From: Micropruina sp.
Lineage (GTDB): Bacteria; Actinomycetota; Actinomycetes; Propionibacteriales; Propionibacteriaceae
DNA: 64,000 bases
Direction: 5' to 3'
NCBI GenBank assembly: GCA_016711205.1
Contig: JADJTM010000002.1
Location: forward strand, 124,001-188,000
This document shows, one piece after another, positions 41,355 to 51,028 of the stretch (positions are counted from its first letter, which is position 1; the number at the start of each line of letters is the position of its first letter). The position numbers and the translations under genes were made by a program. A model generated the notes under the pieces. That model was not told the origin of the DNA, did not search any database, and saw nothing but the letters and a program-made list of their open reading frames with translations.

Positions 41355-44300
41355 ATGACGGACGACCTGCTGGAGCGTTTCAGCCCTGCCACCGCGGCCT
41401 GGTTTCGGGGCAGCTTCACCACGCCCACCGCAGCCCAGACCGGGGCGTGGAGCGCGATCAGCTCGGGCCGGCACACGCTGGTGGTGGCGCCCACCGGATC
41501 GGGCAAGACGCTGTCGGCCTTCCTGTGGGCGCTCGACCGGCTGGCCAGTGAGCCACCGCCGTCCGACAAGCTGAAACGCTGCCGGGTGCTGTACGTGTCG
41601 CCGCTCAAGGCGCTGGCGGTCGACGTCGAACGCAACCTGCGCTCGCCGCTGGTCGGCATCGATCACGAGTCGGTACGGCTGGGCCTGCCGGCGCCGAACA
41701 TCACGGTGGCGGTGCGCTCGGGCGACACTCCGGCCGACCAGCGGCGCACGTTCGCGCGCGAGCCGTCCGACATTCTGATCACCACGCCCGAGTCGCTGTT
41801 CCTGCTGCTGACCTCGGCCGCCCGCGAGGCGCTCGCAGGCATCGAAACGGTGATCATCGACGAGATCCACGCGCTGGCCGGCGGCAAGCGGGGTGCCCAT
41901 CTGGCCCTGTCGCTCGAACGCCTGGACGCACTGCTGCCCAAGCCGGCGCAACGCATCGGGTTGTCGGCCACGGTGCGTCCGATCGACGAGGTGGCCCGGT
42001 TCCTGGCCGGCGGGCGTCCGGTCAGCATCGTCAACCCGCCCAGCGAGAAGTCGTGGGACCTGTCCGTGGTGGTGCCGGTGCCCGACCTGGGGGCGCTCGG
42101 CGAGCTCACCGACGACCTGTCCGGGCCGGCCGCCGGGGCCCAGCAGCGCACGTCCATCTGGCCGCATGTCGAAGAGAAGATCGTCGACCTGATCGCGGCG
42201 CATCGCTCCACATTGGTGTTCGCCAACTCGCGCCGGCTGGCCGAACGGCTGACGGCGCGGCTGAACGAGATCTGGGCCGAGCGCCTGGGCGAACCCGAGC
42301 AGCCGGCCGAACGCCCTCCCGCGCAGCTGATGGGTCAGGCGGGCCAGTCGCACGGGGCGGCTCCGCTGCTGGCGCGGGCGCATCACGGCTCGGTCAGCAA
42401 AGAGCAGCGGGCCGCCACCGAAGAAGACCTGAAGGCCGGTCGGCTGCCGGCGGTGGTCGCCACGTCGTCCCTCGAACTGGGCATCGACATGGGTGCGGTC
42501 GACCTGGTGGTGCAGGTCGAGTCGCCGCCGTCGGTCGCGTCGGGGTTGCAGCGGGTCGGCCGGGCCGGACATCAGGTCGGCGCCACCTCGCGCGGGGTGC
42601 TGTTCCCCAAGTTCCGCGGCGACCTGGTGCAGACCGCGGTGATCACCGAGCGTATGCGGGCCGGGGCGATCGAAGCGCTGCGGGTGCCGTCCAACCCGCT
42701 CGACGTGCTGGCCCAGCAGATCGTGGCCATCTGCGCCCTCGACGACATCACGGTGCCCGACCTGGAGGCGCTGGTGCGGCGGGCGGCACCGTTCTCGGCG
42801 CTGACCCGGGGGGTGCTCGAATCGGTGCTCGACATGCTGGCCGGGCGGTACCCGTCCGAAGCGTTCGCCGAACTGCGGCCCCGGCTGGTCTGGGACCGCG
42901 CAACCGACACCCTGACCGGACGCCGCGGCGCCCAGCGCCTGGCGGTCACCTCGGGCGGCACCATTCCCGACCGTGGCCTGTTCGGGGTGTTCATCGCCGG
43001 CGACGGGGTCGGGCGCCGGGTGGGCGAGCTGGACGAAGAGATGGTCTACGAGTCGCGGGTCGGCGACGTGATCACGCTCGGCACGTCCACATGGCGCATC
43101 GAAGAGATCACCCACGACCAGGTGCGGGTCAGCCCGGCGCCGGGCGAGGGGGGGCGGCTGCCGTTCTGGAAGGGCGACACGCTGGGTCGTCCGGCCGAGC
43201 TGGGCCGTGCCCTGGGCGGGTTCGTCCGCGAACTGGGGGCGATGTCGCCCGAGGCGGCCCGAGCGCGGGCGCGTACCGCGGGCCTGGACGACTGGGCCGC
43301 CGACAACCTGGTCGGCTATCTGCACGAGCAGCGCGAGGCGATCCCGCAGCTGCCCAGCGACACCACGATCGTGGTGGAACGGTTCCGCGACGAACTCGGC
43401 GACTGGCGGGTGGTCGTGCACTCACCGTTCGGGGCGCCGGTGCACGCACCCTGGGCGTTGGCGATCGCGGCCCGGCTGCGCGAGGCGCACGGGGTCGACG
43501 TCTCTGCCATGCACGGCGACGACGGCATCGTGCTGAGGCTGCCCGAAACGGACTGGTCCGACGCCGAGACGGCGGCCCCCGACCTGCTCGACGTGATCGT
43601 GATCGACCCCGACGAGGTGGCCGGCATCGTGACCGAACAGATCGGCGGATCGGCCCTGTTCGCCAGTCGTTTCCGTGAGTGTGCCGGGCGGGCGCTGTTG
43701 CTGCCCAAACGCCGTCCGGATCGGCGTCAGGCCTTGTGGCAGCAGCGTCAGCGGGCTTCGCAGCTGCTTGAGGTGGCCGCCCAATACCCCAGCTTTCCGA
43801 TCGTGCTCGAGGCGGTGCGCGAGTGCGTGCAGGACGTGTTCGACGTGCCCGCGTTGGTCGAGCTGATGCGGTCGATCGCGTCGCGGCAGGTGCGCACCGT
43901 CGAGGTGACCACGTCGCGTCCGTCCCCCTTCGCGTCGTCGCTGCTGTTCGGGTACGTGGCGCAGTTTCTCTACGAGGGCGACTCGCCGCTGGCCGAGAAG
44001 CGGGCGGCGGCGCTCACCCTCGACCCCACCCTGCTCTCGGAACTGCTCGGCACCTCGGACGGGCTCGCCCTGGCCGACCTGCTCGACCCCGAGTCGCTGA
44101 CCCGCACCGAGGCCGAACTGCAGCACCTGGCCGAAGGCCGCCGGGCGCGCGACGCCGAAGACCTGGCCGACGTGATCCGGGTGCTGGGACCGTTGGATCT
44201 GCCGGCGCTGCAGGCGCGCAGCACGTCACCCGACGCGACCGCCGACTGGCTGGTGGCGCTGGCCGAACAACGCCGGGTGATCGAGGTGCGGGTCGGCGGC

Positions 44301-45971
44301 CGCACCCATTGGGCCGCGGTCGAAGACTCCGGACGGCTGATCGACGCCCTGGGCGTGAGCGTGCCGGTGGGAGTGCCCGAGGTGCACCGGGCGCCGGTTG
44401 CCGACCCGTTGGGTGACTTGGTGCTGCGCTGGGCACGCAACCACGCGCCGTTCCTGGCCGGCGAGGTGGCCTCGTGGCTGAGTCTCGGGCAGGCCGTGGT
44501 GCACGGGGTGCTGCGCCGGCTGGTCGCCGAAGGGCGGCTGGTCGAGGGCGACCTGCGTCCGCCAGGGTGGGTGCCGCCGTCGCCGGCGGTCTCGCCGCCG
44601 GTCGGGCCTGACGAGGCCTCTGCCAGCCACCCCACAGCCCGCAACGCCGGCCTCACCTACTGCGATCCGGGCGTGCTGCGGGTTCTTCGCCGCCGCTCGC
44701 TGGCCGCGCTGCGCAATGCCGTCGAGCCGGTGCCGCCGCGGCAGTTCGCCCGGTTCCTCACCCAGTGGCAGGGCATCGCCAAGCCCCTGTGGGGCACGGC
44801 CGGACTGTTGTCGGCCGTGCAGCAGCTCGCCGGCTACCCTGTGCCGGCCAGTTCGCTGGAATCGCTCGTGCTACCCGCCCGGGTGCGCGACTACACCCCC
44901 GCGCTGCTGGACGAGCTGCTGGCCTCCGGCGAGGTGGTCTGGCAGGGCGCCGGGGCGCTCGCCGGCACCGACGGCTGGGTGAGCCTGCACCCGGCCGACG
45001 CCGCCGCCCTGACCCTGGCGGCACCCTCCGAGGTGGAAAGTGAGCAGGCGCAGCAGATCCTGGATGCGCTGGCCGGCGGCGGCAGCTATCTGTTCCGGGC
45101 CCTGTCGCAGCGCCTCGGCGTCGGCGACACCGAGCTGGCCGCAACCCTGTGGCAGCTGGTCTGGTCGGGGCAGCTGACCAACGACACGCTGGCTCCCCTG
45201 CGCTCCCTGCTCGGTGGCGGACGGGCCACGCTCAAGCAGCGTCCGACCGCGGCGCGGCTGCGGTACGGGCGGCGTCCGCTGGCCCGCGCACCGTTGCCCA
45301 CCCCGTCCGGGCCGCCCAGCACCACCGGACGCTGGTCGCTGCTCCCCACCGCCGAGACCGACCCCACCGTGCTCGCCGCCGCCCGGGCCGACGTGCTGCT
45401 CGACCGCTACGGGGTGGTCACCCGCGGCAGCGTCGCCAACGAAGAGGTCACCGGCGGCTTCGCCGGCGCCTACCGGGTGTTCGCCGCGCTCGAAGAGTCG
45501 GGCCAGGTGCGCCGCGGGTACTTCGTCGAGGGCCTCGGCGCGGCCCAGTTCGGCGACCGGCACGCCGTCGACCTGCTGCGTGAGGTCGCCGAGCAACCGG
45601 GCGCCGTCGTCTTGGCCGCCACCGATCCGGCGAACCCCTACGGCGCCGCGCTGGGCTGGCCGGCCCGCGCCGAGGGCACCAAGCACCAGCCGGGCCGCAA
45701 GGCCGGTGCGCTGGTGGTGCTGGTCGATGGCGACCTCGCCCTCTACGTCGAGCGCGGCGGACGCACCCTGCTCTCGTTCAGCCCCGACCCCACCGTTCTG
45801 AGCGCCGCCGCCACGGCGCTCGCGCAGGCCGTCCATGCCGGAGCGTTGGGCAAGCTCACCGTCGCCAAGATCGACGGGGCGGACGTGCTCGGTAGCGACC
45901 ACGCCCTGGCCGACGCTCTCGCCGCGGCCGGGTTCCGGCTGACCCCGCAGGGGCTGAGGTTGCGGCGATGA
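41355..45971 (+). CDS. lhr: ATP-dependent DNA helicase Lhr, full-length
   Basis: A 1538-residue Lhr. Walker A VVAPTGSGKTLSAF with Lys51, DEIH at 169-172, SATV motif III, STLVFANSRRLAERL, ATSSLELGIDMG and QRVGRAGHQ (motifs IV-VI) form the Lhr core of about 850 residues; the C-terminal half is the Lhr-C winged-helix region. Lhr unwinds RNA:DNA hybrids and takes part in mycobacterial DNA repair. The Nei gene starts 9 nt later. ATG 41355 is chosen, although GTG 41322 is in frame; there is no good ribosome site for either. Confidence 0.93.
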   Translation: MTDDLLERFSPATAAWFRGSFTTPTAAQTGAWSAISSGRHTLVVAPTGSGKTLSAFLWALDRLASEPPPSDKLKRCRVLYVSPLKALAVDVERNLRSPLVGIDHESVRLGLPAPNITVAVRSGDTPADQRRTFAREPSDILITTPESLFLLLTSAAREALAGIETVIIDEIHALAGGKRGAHLALSLERLDALLPKPAQRIGLSATVRPIDEVARFLAGGRPVSIVNPPSEKSWDLSVVVPVPDLGALGELTDDLSGPAAGAQQRTSIWPHVEEKIVDLIAAHRSTLVFANSRRLAERLTARLNEIWAERLGEPEQPAERPPAQLMGQAGQSHGAAPLLARAHHGSVSKEQRAATEEDLKAGRLPAVVATSSLELGIDMGAVDLVVQVESPPSVASGLQRVGRAGHQVGATSRGVLFPKFRGDLVQTAVITERMRAGAIEALRVPSNPLDVLAQQIVAICALDDITVPDLEALVRRAAPFSALTRGVLESVLDMLAGRYPSEAFAELRPRLVWDRATDTLTGRRGAQRLAVTSGGTIPDRGLFGVFIAGDGVGRRVGELDEEMVYESRVGDVITLGTSTWRIEEITHDQVRVSPAPGEGGRLPFWKGDTLGRPAELGRALGGFVRELGAMSPEAARARARTAGLDDWAADNLVGYLHEQREAIPQLPSDTTIVVERFRDELGDWRVVVHSPFGAPVHAPWALAIAARLREAHGVDVSAMHGDDGIVLRLPETDWSDAETAAPDLLDVIVIDPDEVAGIVTEQIGGSALFASRFRECAGRALLLPKRRPDRRQALWQQRQRASQLLEVAAQYPSFPIVLEAVRECVQDVFDVPALVELMRSIASRQVRTVEVTTSRPSPFASSLLFGYVAQFLYEGDSPLAEKRAAALTLDPTLLSELLGTSDGLALADLLDPESLTRTEAELQHLAEGRRARDAEDLADVIRVLGPLDLPALQARSTSPDATADWLVALAEQRRVIEVRVGGRTHWAAVEDSGRLIDALGVSVPVGVPEVHRAPVADPLGDLVLRWARNHAPFLAGEVASWLSLGQAVVHGVLRRLVAEGRLVEGDLRPPGWVPPSPAVSPPVGPDEASASHPTARNAGLTYCDPGVLRVLRRRSLAALRNAVEPVPPRQFARFLTQWQGIAKPLWGTAGLLSAVQQLAGYPVPASSLESLVLPARVRDYTPALLDELLASGEVVWQGAGALAGTDGWVSLHPADAAALTLAAPSEVESEQAQQILDALAGGGSYLFRALSQRLGVGDTELAATLWQLVWSGQLTNDTLAPLRSLLGGGRATLKQRPTAARLRYGRRPLARAPLPTPSGPPSTTGRWSLLPTAETDPTVLAAARADVLLDRYGVVTRGSVANEEVTGGFAGAYRVFAALEESGQVRRGYFVEGLGAAQFGDRHAVDLLREVAEQPGAVVLAATDPANPYGAALGWPARAEGTKHQPGRKAGALVVLVDGDLALYVERGGRTLLSFSPDPTVLSAAATALAQAVHAGALGKLTVAKIDGADVLGSDHALADALAAAGFRLTPQGLRLRR

Positions 45972-45980
45972 AGGCCTCCG

Positions 45981-46823
45981 ATGCCCGAGGGTGACACTGT
46001 CTGGCGCACGGCACGACGCCTGCATCAGGTGTTCGCCGGCGAGCCGCTGACCCGCTGCGACCTGCGCTGGCCAGAGCTGTCCACGCTCGACTTCACCGGT
46101 CAGCGCACGCTGGCGGTGATCAGCCGCGGCAAGCATCTGCTGCACCGTCTCGACTCGGGCTGGACGATCCACAGCCACCTGCGTATGGACGGCCAGTGGC
46201 GCATCGAGAAGCCGAACGCCCGCGCGAACGCCCAGACCCGCGCGCTGCTCGGCACCACCGAGTGGACCGCCCTGGGCCAGCGGCTCGGCATGCTCGACGT
46301 CGTCCATACCGCGGACGAACACACGCTGGTCGGCCACCTCGGCCCGGACGTGCTCGGTCCCGACTGGAACCCGCGGCTCGCCGAGCAGAACCTGATCGCA
46401 GCCGCAACCACCATCGGAGCCGCCCTGCTCGACCAGACCAACCTGGCCGGCGTCGGCACCCTCTATGCCTCGGAATCGCTGTTTCTCGAAAAGCTCAACC
46501 CGTGGACGCCGGCGGGTGAGCTACCCGCCCAGCGGATCGCCGCGATCATCGATCGTGCCCACCGGCTGCTGCAGGCGAACAAGGACTTCGCGGTGCAGTC
46601 CACCACCGGCAGCCGTCGGCACGGTGAGACCGGCTACGTGCACGCCCGCAACGGTCAACCGTGCCGGCGCTGCGGCGGCACCGTCCGGGTGGCGATGATC
46701 GGGCCGCCCACCCGCGAACGCACCATGTTCTACTGCCCCGGATGCCAGGGCGGCCTGGGCCCCACGGACGACGGACGACCCCAGCAAAGGCTGGGGTCGT
46801 CCGGTTCGACGTATCGCGGTTGA
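45981..46823 (+). CDS. nei: Fpg/Nei-family DNA glycosylase (Nei2-like)
   Basis: A 280-residue bifunctional glycosylase/AP lyase. The N-terminal PEGDTVWRTARRL has the Pro-Glu catalytic pair after Met removal (Nei has PEGP/PEGD). IHSHLRMDGQW and DQTNLAGVGTLYASE (H2TH) follow, and the C-terminal zinc finger is CRRCGG..CPGC. It removes oxidised bases. The lhr-nei pair is a common actinobacterial repair unit. Confidence 0.93.
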   Translation: MPEGDTVWRTARRLHQVFAGEPLTRCDLRWPELSTLDFTGQRTLAVISRGKHLLHRLDSGWTIHSHLRMDGQWRIEKPNARANAQTRALLGTTEWTALGQRLGMLDVVHTADEHTLVGHLGPDVLGPDWNPRLAEQNLIAAATTIGAALLDQTNLAGVGTLYASESLFLEKLNPWTPAGELPAQRIAAIIDRAHRLLQANKDFAVQSTTGSRRHGETGYVHARNGQPCRRCGGTVRVAMIGPPTRERTMFYCPGCQGGLGPTDDGRPQQRLGSSGSTYRG

Positions 46824-46837
46824 GGGTGTACCAGTCC

Positions 46838-48709
46838 TCAGCTCACCTTGAAGCTGACCTTGACCGAGCCCTCGACCACGCCGGGACCGGTGAACACCTG
46901 CACCGAGCGGTACGAGCTGGTGCCCTTGCGCGAATAGCCCAGCGTCTGGGTCAGCTGGTCGTTGCGCAGCACCGTCGCCAGCTCATCGATCAGCTCATCG
47001 AAGCTGGACGCCTCGACCTCGTCGATCTCGCAGTCGTCCCAGATGTCGCACTCGGACGCCCCGGATGCCTCGGAGTAGCGCAGTGAGCCCTTGCTGGTCG
47101 CCTTCTTCGACAGACCCACCGTGCGGGTGGCTCCGGTGATCGTCGGCCCGCTCAGCTTGTCGTTCACGCTCTTGCGGTAGACCGGACGCACCGAGTACGT
47201 GGTTCCGGCCTTCAGGGTCTTGCCGCTGAGCGTCACCCAGGTCTGACCCTTGCGGTACTGGACCCCGCTGAGCCCGTAGCGGACCGCGTCCTCGCTGACC
47301 AGCGTGAGGTTCATGGCGACGCGGGTGATCTCGACATCGGTGAAGCCGTTGTCGATCAACGAGTAGAGGTCGTCCTCCACCTGCATGGCGGGACGCGCCG
47401 CGACCACGTCGGTGCCCGCATAGATCTGGCTCTTGGTCAGGGTTCCGGTGTCGCCCTCGGCCGTCCGGTACCCGATGGACCAGGTGAAGCGCAGGGTGCC
47501 GCGGTAGTAGTTGTCGAGATCCTCGATGACGGCGTTGCCGACCAAGGACGAGGTCACCCCCGGCCCGGCCTCCGGCAACACCACGGTGGAGCTGCGTGAG
47601 TCGACCACCACGCCCGAGGCGGAGCGGACGGTGAGCGTCACCGGGTAGCCCGACACTGCGCCGAGGGTACCCTTGACACCCACCAGGCGATCCTGCGTGA
47701 TCATGCCCTGCGCGTCACCGATGGCACTCACCTGCTTGTAGGAGCCGATCGTGCCGGTGGCGTCCGGAACCACCATCGCGGCGCTGGCGTTGGCGAGGCC
47801 GTAGGTGGTGGCGCCGGCGAAGTCCATCGGATGCCCGAACGCCCACACGTCGTTGCCGCAGACCACGGTCACCGTGCCGACGCCGCCCAACAGGGCATCG
47901 CCGGTGCTGTACAGCACGGCGATGTTGCCGCCGGCCACCAGGGGATCGTCGGCGGCGCTGCCGGCGGCGGCTGTGCCGACCGCGGCGAACGATCGGCTGC
48001 GCAGCCGTTCCGCGGCCGTGCTGCTGTTTCTGGGCACCCGGGCCAGCAGGGCGTTGGTCAGCTTGGCGCCTTGGGCCGAGGCCACGGCCACGTTCGCCGT
48101 GGCCACCTGGTGCAGCGCGGATCCGCTGTTGAGCGCCGAGGCCTGCGCGGACGAGGGCCGCAGCCCGTCGGCCCTGGTGAGCGTGCCGGGGGTGATCCTG
48201 ATCGTGGCCGGTGCGGCGAGGGTGCCGCCGATCGCCTTCATGTGCTCGGCGGGCGTGACGCCGGCGACCGGCAGGTTGTCGTAGTTGAGGCTGTACGACA
48301 CGGCCCCGATCAGCGAGCCGTCCGCGGCGTAGACCGGCGAGCCCGACATGCCGGCCCAGATGCCGGCCGCCTTGAGTCCGCCGGTTCCGTCGATGGTGGG
48401 GCTGCTGAGCTGGAACAGCAACAGGTCCTTGCCCTTGCCGAGGCCGTCGTCGAGGTGGCCGAGGTAGCTGCCGGTGAAGCCGGACGGTGCGGTGCCCTGC
48501 ACCACGCTGCTGCCGGTCACCGCCGTGCCGGCGGCATAGGCCTCCACTTCGGCGACCGTGGCCATCGGCACGCTGCCGTCGGCACAGAACGACTCGGACG
48601 CTGCGTGGGCGGGGCCCGGCGTGGCGGCGATGCCGGCACCGGCCAGCACCAGTGCCATCAGGCCGGTGACGCCGGTGCGCAGCCGGGAGCGCGAGAGTGG
48701 AGCGTGCAT
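46838..48709 (-). CDS. Secreted SpoIVB-type (S55) serine protease-like protein
   Basis: A 623-residue exported protein (signal SRSRLRTGVTGLMALVLAGAG to AHA). The peptidase motif GMSGSPVY has Ser124, as in the SpoIVB S55 family, and a second conserved block WAFGHPMDFAG. No PDZ domain is obvious. The C-terminal 250 residues look like beta-sandwich repeats, so it may be a surface protein with a protease-like head. Activity needs a His-Asp pair that I cannot place. ATG 48709 follows GGAGAGAAGG. It converges on nei with 14 nt between. Confidence 0.75.
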   Translation of the reverse strand: MHAPLSRSRLRTGVTGLMALVLAGAGIAATPGPAHAASESFCADGSVPMATVAEVEAYAAGTAVTGSSVVQGTAPSGFTGSYLGHLDDGLGKGKDLLLFQLSSPTIDGTGGLKAAGIWAGMSGSPVYAADGSLIGAVSYSLNYDNLPVAGVTPAEHMKAIGGTLAAPATIRITPGTLTRADGLRPSSAQASALNSGSALHQVATANVAVASAQGAKLTNALLARVPRNSSTAAERLRSRSFAAVGTAAAGSAADDPLVAGGNIAVLYSTGDALLGGVGTVTVVCGNDVWAFGHPMDFAGATTYGLANASAAMVVPDATGTIGSYKQVSAIGDAQGMITQDRLVGVKGTLGAVSGYPVTLTVRSASGVVVDSRSSTVVLPEAGPGVTSSLVGNAVIEDLDNYYRGTLRFTWSIGYRTAEGDTGTLTKSQIYAGTDVVAARPAMQVEDDLYSLIDNGFTDVEITRVAMNLTLVSEDAVRYGLSGVQYRKGQTWVTLSGKTLKAGTTYSVRPVYRKSVNDKLSGPTITGATRTVGLSKKATSKGSLRYSEASGASECDIWDDCEIDEVEASSFDELIDELATVLRNDQLTQTLGYSRKGTSSYRSVQVFTGPGVVEGSVKVSFKVS

Positions 48710-48863
48710 GTGGGTGACCTTCTCTCCGTGGGGGTGGCAACGTTGCTGTGCACACGATGCCCGGTGCTGGGTGCAACACACGGTGGCGCCACAACCATTC
48801 AGCAAGTATTCAGCAGGTGGGTGGGGTGGTTCGCACCCCAGCCTGATTCGGGCTCGGCCCGAT

Positions 48864-48869
48864 TAGGCT
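48864..48869 (+). promoter_or_regulatory. -10 box of the channel-like gene, leaderless start
   Basis: TAGGCT, 7 nt, ATG 48877. Confidence 0.6.
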
Positions 48870-48876
48870 GCCGACC

Positions 48877-49578
48877 ATGACGGACGCCTGGCGGTGGATC
48901 GAGCGCAACCCCAGTGCCGTGCTGCTGTACGCGCAGCTCGGCGGCATTCTGCTGTACCCCTACCTGGAGGGTCCCGGCGACCAGTTCGGCACCCTGGTGC
49001 TGTCGCTGTTCGGCTTGGTGGTGCTCGGCCTGGCGGTGGCGACCGTCCGGGCGACCCCCTCGCTGACCTGGGTGGCGGTGCTGATCGGCGTGCCCGCCGT
49101 GCTGCTCACCTTCGTCGACGTGTTCACCCAGAACGCCCAACCCTGGCATCTGCTGTCGGACATCTTTCATGCCGGCTTTTACGCCTACACGCTGGTGGCC
49201 CTGCTGCGCTACATGTTCGCCGACGACCGGGTGAGCACCGACGAGCTGTACGCGATCGGTGCGACGTTCACCATCGGCATCTGGCTGTTCGCCTACGTGT
49301 ACTCGATCTGCCAGACGCTGGTGCCGGGCTCCTTCGCGGCCTTCGCCGAAGCCGAAGGGCAGCGGACGTGGTTCGAGTTGCTGTTCCTGTCGTGCACGAC
49401 GATGACCTCCACCGGCCTCTCGGACGTGATCCCGATCAAGCCGCACGCCCGCTCGCTGGTGATGATCCAGCAGATCGCGGGCATGCTCTATCTGGCGATC
49501 GTGGTGTCCCGCATCGTCGGGCTCACCCTGCACCGCCGGGATCGCAGCGCGGCTCAGAGGCGATCGCCGAAGCTGTAG
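48877..49578 (+). CDS. Ion-channel-like membrane protein with atypical filter
   Basis: A 233-residue protein with membrane segments near 14-30, 38-56, 63-80, 92-112 and 127-146, then a pore loop and a last helix (192-213). The arrangement and ..LEV/MIQQIAGMLYLAIVVSRIVGL.. match the two-TM pore of small potassium-channel-like proteins. The selectivity filter, TxGYGD in K+ channels, reads T-S-T-G-L-S-D (177-183), so it may pass other ions or none. It overlaps the convergent monooxygenase-like gene by 25 nt. Confidence 0.7.
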   Translation: MTDAWRWIERNPSAVLLYAQLGGILLYPYLEGPGDQFGTLVLSLFGLVVLGLAVATVRATPSLTWVAVLIGVPAVLLTFVDVFTQNAQPWHLLSDIFHAGFYAYTLVALLRYMFADDRVSTDELYAIGATFTIGIWLFAYVYSICQTLVPGSFAAFAEAEGQRTWFELLFLSCTTMTSTGLSDVIPIKPHARSLVMIQQIAGMLYLAIVVSRIVGLTLHRRDRSAAQRRSPKL

Positions 49579-49841
49579 GTCGCCCGCGGGGTGGCCATCA
49601 GGTCGGTCACGGCCTCGCGCCAGGCCAGGTAGTGCGGCGTCTGCTTGTGGGCCTGGGTGGCGGCCTCGTCCACGTACTCCTCGTACAGGACGAACCGGGT
49701 CGGGTCGTCCACCTGCTGCAGCAGGTCGAACCGGGTCACCCCGGGTTCGTTGCGGCTGCCTTCGGCGTTGGCCAGCGACGCCGCCTTGAACGCCTCGACG
49801 CCCTCAGCGGTGACGTGCACGTTGCACACGGTGGTGATCAT
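49554..49841 (-). CDS. Antibiotic-biosynthesis-monooxygenase (ABM) domain protein
   Basis: A 95-residue dimeric alpha-beta-barrel protein: VHVTAEGVEAFKAASLANAEGS, PGVTRFDLLQ, RFVLYEEYVDEAATQAH. It is similar to LsrG/YgiN-type small oxygenases and isomerases. It lies 7 nt downstream of the SRPBCC gene, probably in one transcript. Substrate unknown. Confidence 0.85.
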   Translation of the reverse strand: MITTVCNVHVTAEGVEAFKAASLANAEGSRNEPGVTRFDLLQQVDDPTRFVLYEEYVDEAATQAHKQTPHYLAWREAVTDLMATPRATYSFGDRL

Positions 49842-49848
49842 TGCCGCG

Positions 49849-50274
49849 TCACTGCTGCGCCGCGTCGGCGAACCGGGCCAGCAGGTGCGGCCAGGCGAAC
49901 TTGCCTCGGGATGCGGCGTTGAACTCGTTCCAGCCGTCGTGCTCGAAGGTGACGTGGGTGCCGGAATCCGAGGGCACGAAGGTGACCCGCACCACCGACG
50001 GCACGGTGCGGTCCTGCGCGAGGGTGAAGCTGAACGCCACCTTGGCCGGCGGGTCCCAGCCGATCACCTCGCCCCAGTCGTGCTCGGAGCCGTCCGTGTG
50101 ACGTTCGGTGACCTGGCCGCGCATGCGCGGATCGATGGTGACCGTGGCGTAGGTTTCGGGGCTGCCGGTGTGGGCCGGATCCCACCACTCGCCGGTCTTG
50201 GCGGTGAAGACGTCGAAGGCGTGCTCGGGGCTGCAGCTGAGGCTGAGTTCGTGGACGATCGGGCTGGTATCCAT
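49849..50274 (-). CDS. SRPBCC / AHSA1-domain protein
   Basis: A 141-residue START-like protein (HELSLSCSPEHAFDVFTAKTGEWWDP, then ..GEVIGWDPPAKVAFSFTL.. and ..THVTFEHDGW). These bind small hydrophobic ligands or chaperone substrates. ATG 50274 has GGAAGGA upstream; longer readings lack it. It is the first gene of a two-gene unit with the ABM protein. Confidence 0.85.
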   Translation of the reverse strand: MDTSPIVHELSLSCSPEHAFDVFTAKTGEWWDPAHTGSPETYATVTIDPRMRGQVTERHTDGSEHDWGEVIGWDPPAKVAFSFTLAQDRTVPSVVRVTFVPSDSGTHVTFEHDGWNEFNAASRGKFAWPHLLARFADAAQQ

Positions 50275-50357
50275 GCCCCGATCCTTCCATTCCGGCGGGC
50301 CCACGGCTACACCTGCCGCCCCTCCCGGCCCGGCGATCTATTGGCGCCCGCCCGGTC

Positions 50358-51024
50358 GTGAAAGAGCACGCAGCCCGGACCGCCCGTACCGAACTGGTCA
50401 CCAGGCTGCGGCTGGCGGGCACGCACCCCGCCTTCGTGCCGCCACTGGTGAGCCGGCCACTGACCACCCGGGACGGTCGTCCGCTCACCGTCTGGCCGCG
50501 GGTCGCGGTGGCCACGCCCACGGATCCGGCCCTGCCCTGGGCCGAGGCCGGACGCCTGTTGGCCGGCCTGCGGAGCCCCGGACGGACCCCCCGCCGGCTG
50601 GCCGGCCCGCGCGCGCCCCCGGGCTGGTGATCTGGGGAGCAGCCGAGCGCCCGCGCCGGACGGCCGAGCCCCGGGGCTCGTCCACGGCGATTGGCATCTG
50701 GGTCAGCTGGGTTCATGGGCGGCGGGCTGGCGGCTGATCGACATCGACGACCTCGGCGTCGGCGACCCGGCCTGGGATCTGGCCCGACCGGCCGGGTTCT
50801 GGGCCGCCGGCCTGCTCGGCGACGCCGACTGGCACGCCTTTCTCGACGCCTATCGCACGGCGGGTGGGCCGGCCGTGCCGCCCGCCGGCGACCCCTGGCC
50901 CACCCTCGACCTGCCCGCCCGGGTCGCCGTCTACGTGGCCGCGGTGCGTGCGCTGCGCGAACCGTCCCACAGCGAGGGCACAGCCGACGCACTGGTCGAG
51001 GCTTGTCGGGCAATGGCACAGTGA
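50358..51024 (+). pseudogene. Aminoglycoside-phosphotransferase-like kinase, frameshifted
   Basis: The first frame (GTG 50358) gives ..FVPPLVSRPLTTRDGRPLTVWPRVAV.. and ..AEAGRLLAGL and ends at 50630. The catalytic part, LVHGDWHLGQL (Brenner motif) and LIDIDDLGVGDPAWDLARP, is in the next frame and ends at 51024. The shift lies near a run of six Cs (about 50585-50590), so a length error in that run would restore one gene of about 222 residues. Substrate of such kinases is broad (sugars, amino alcohols, choline). Confidence 0.75.
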
Positions 51025-51028
51025 ATCC

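Noticed and set aside
38751..43421. 1556-codon leftward open frame
   Set aside because: It is the complement of the GH3 and Lhr genes, low-complexity Arg/Gly/Val-rich, with no motif and no start signal; a G+C artefact.
50358..51024. Antibiotic-resistance gene
   Set aside because: The family is broad, the gene is frameshifted and there is no mobile or resistance context.
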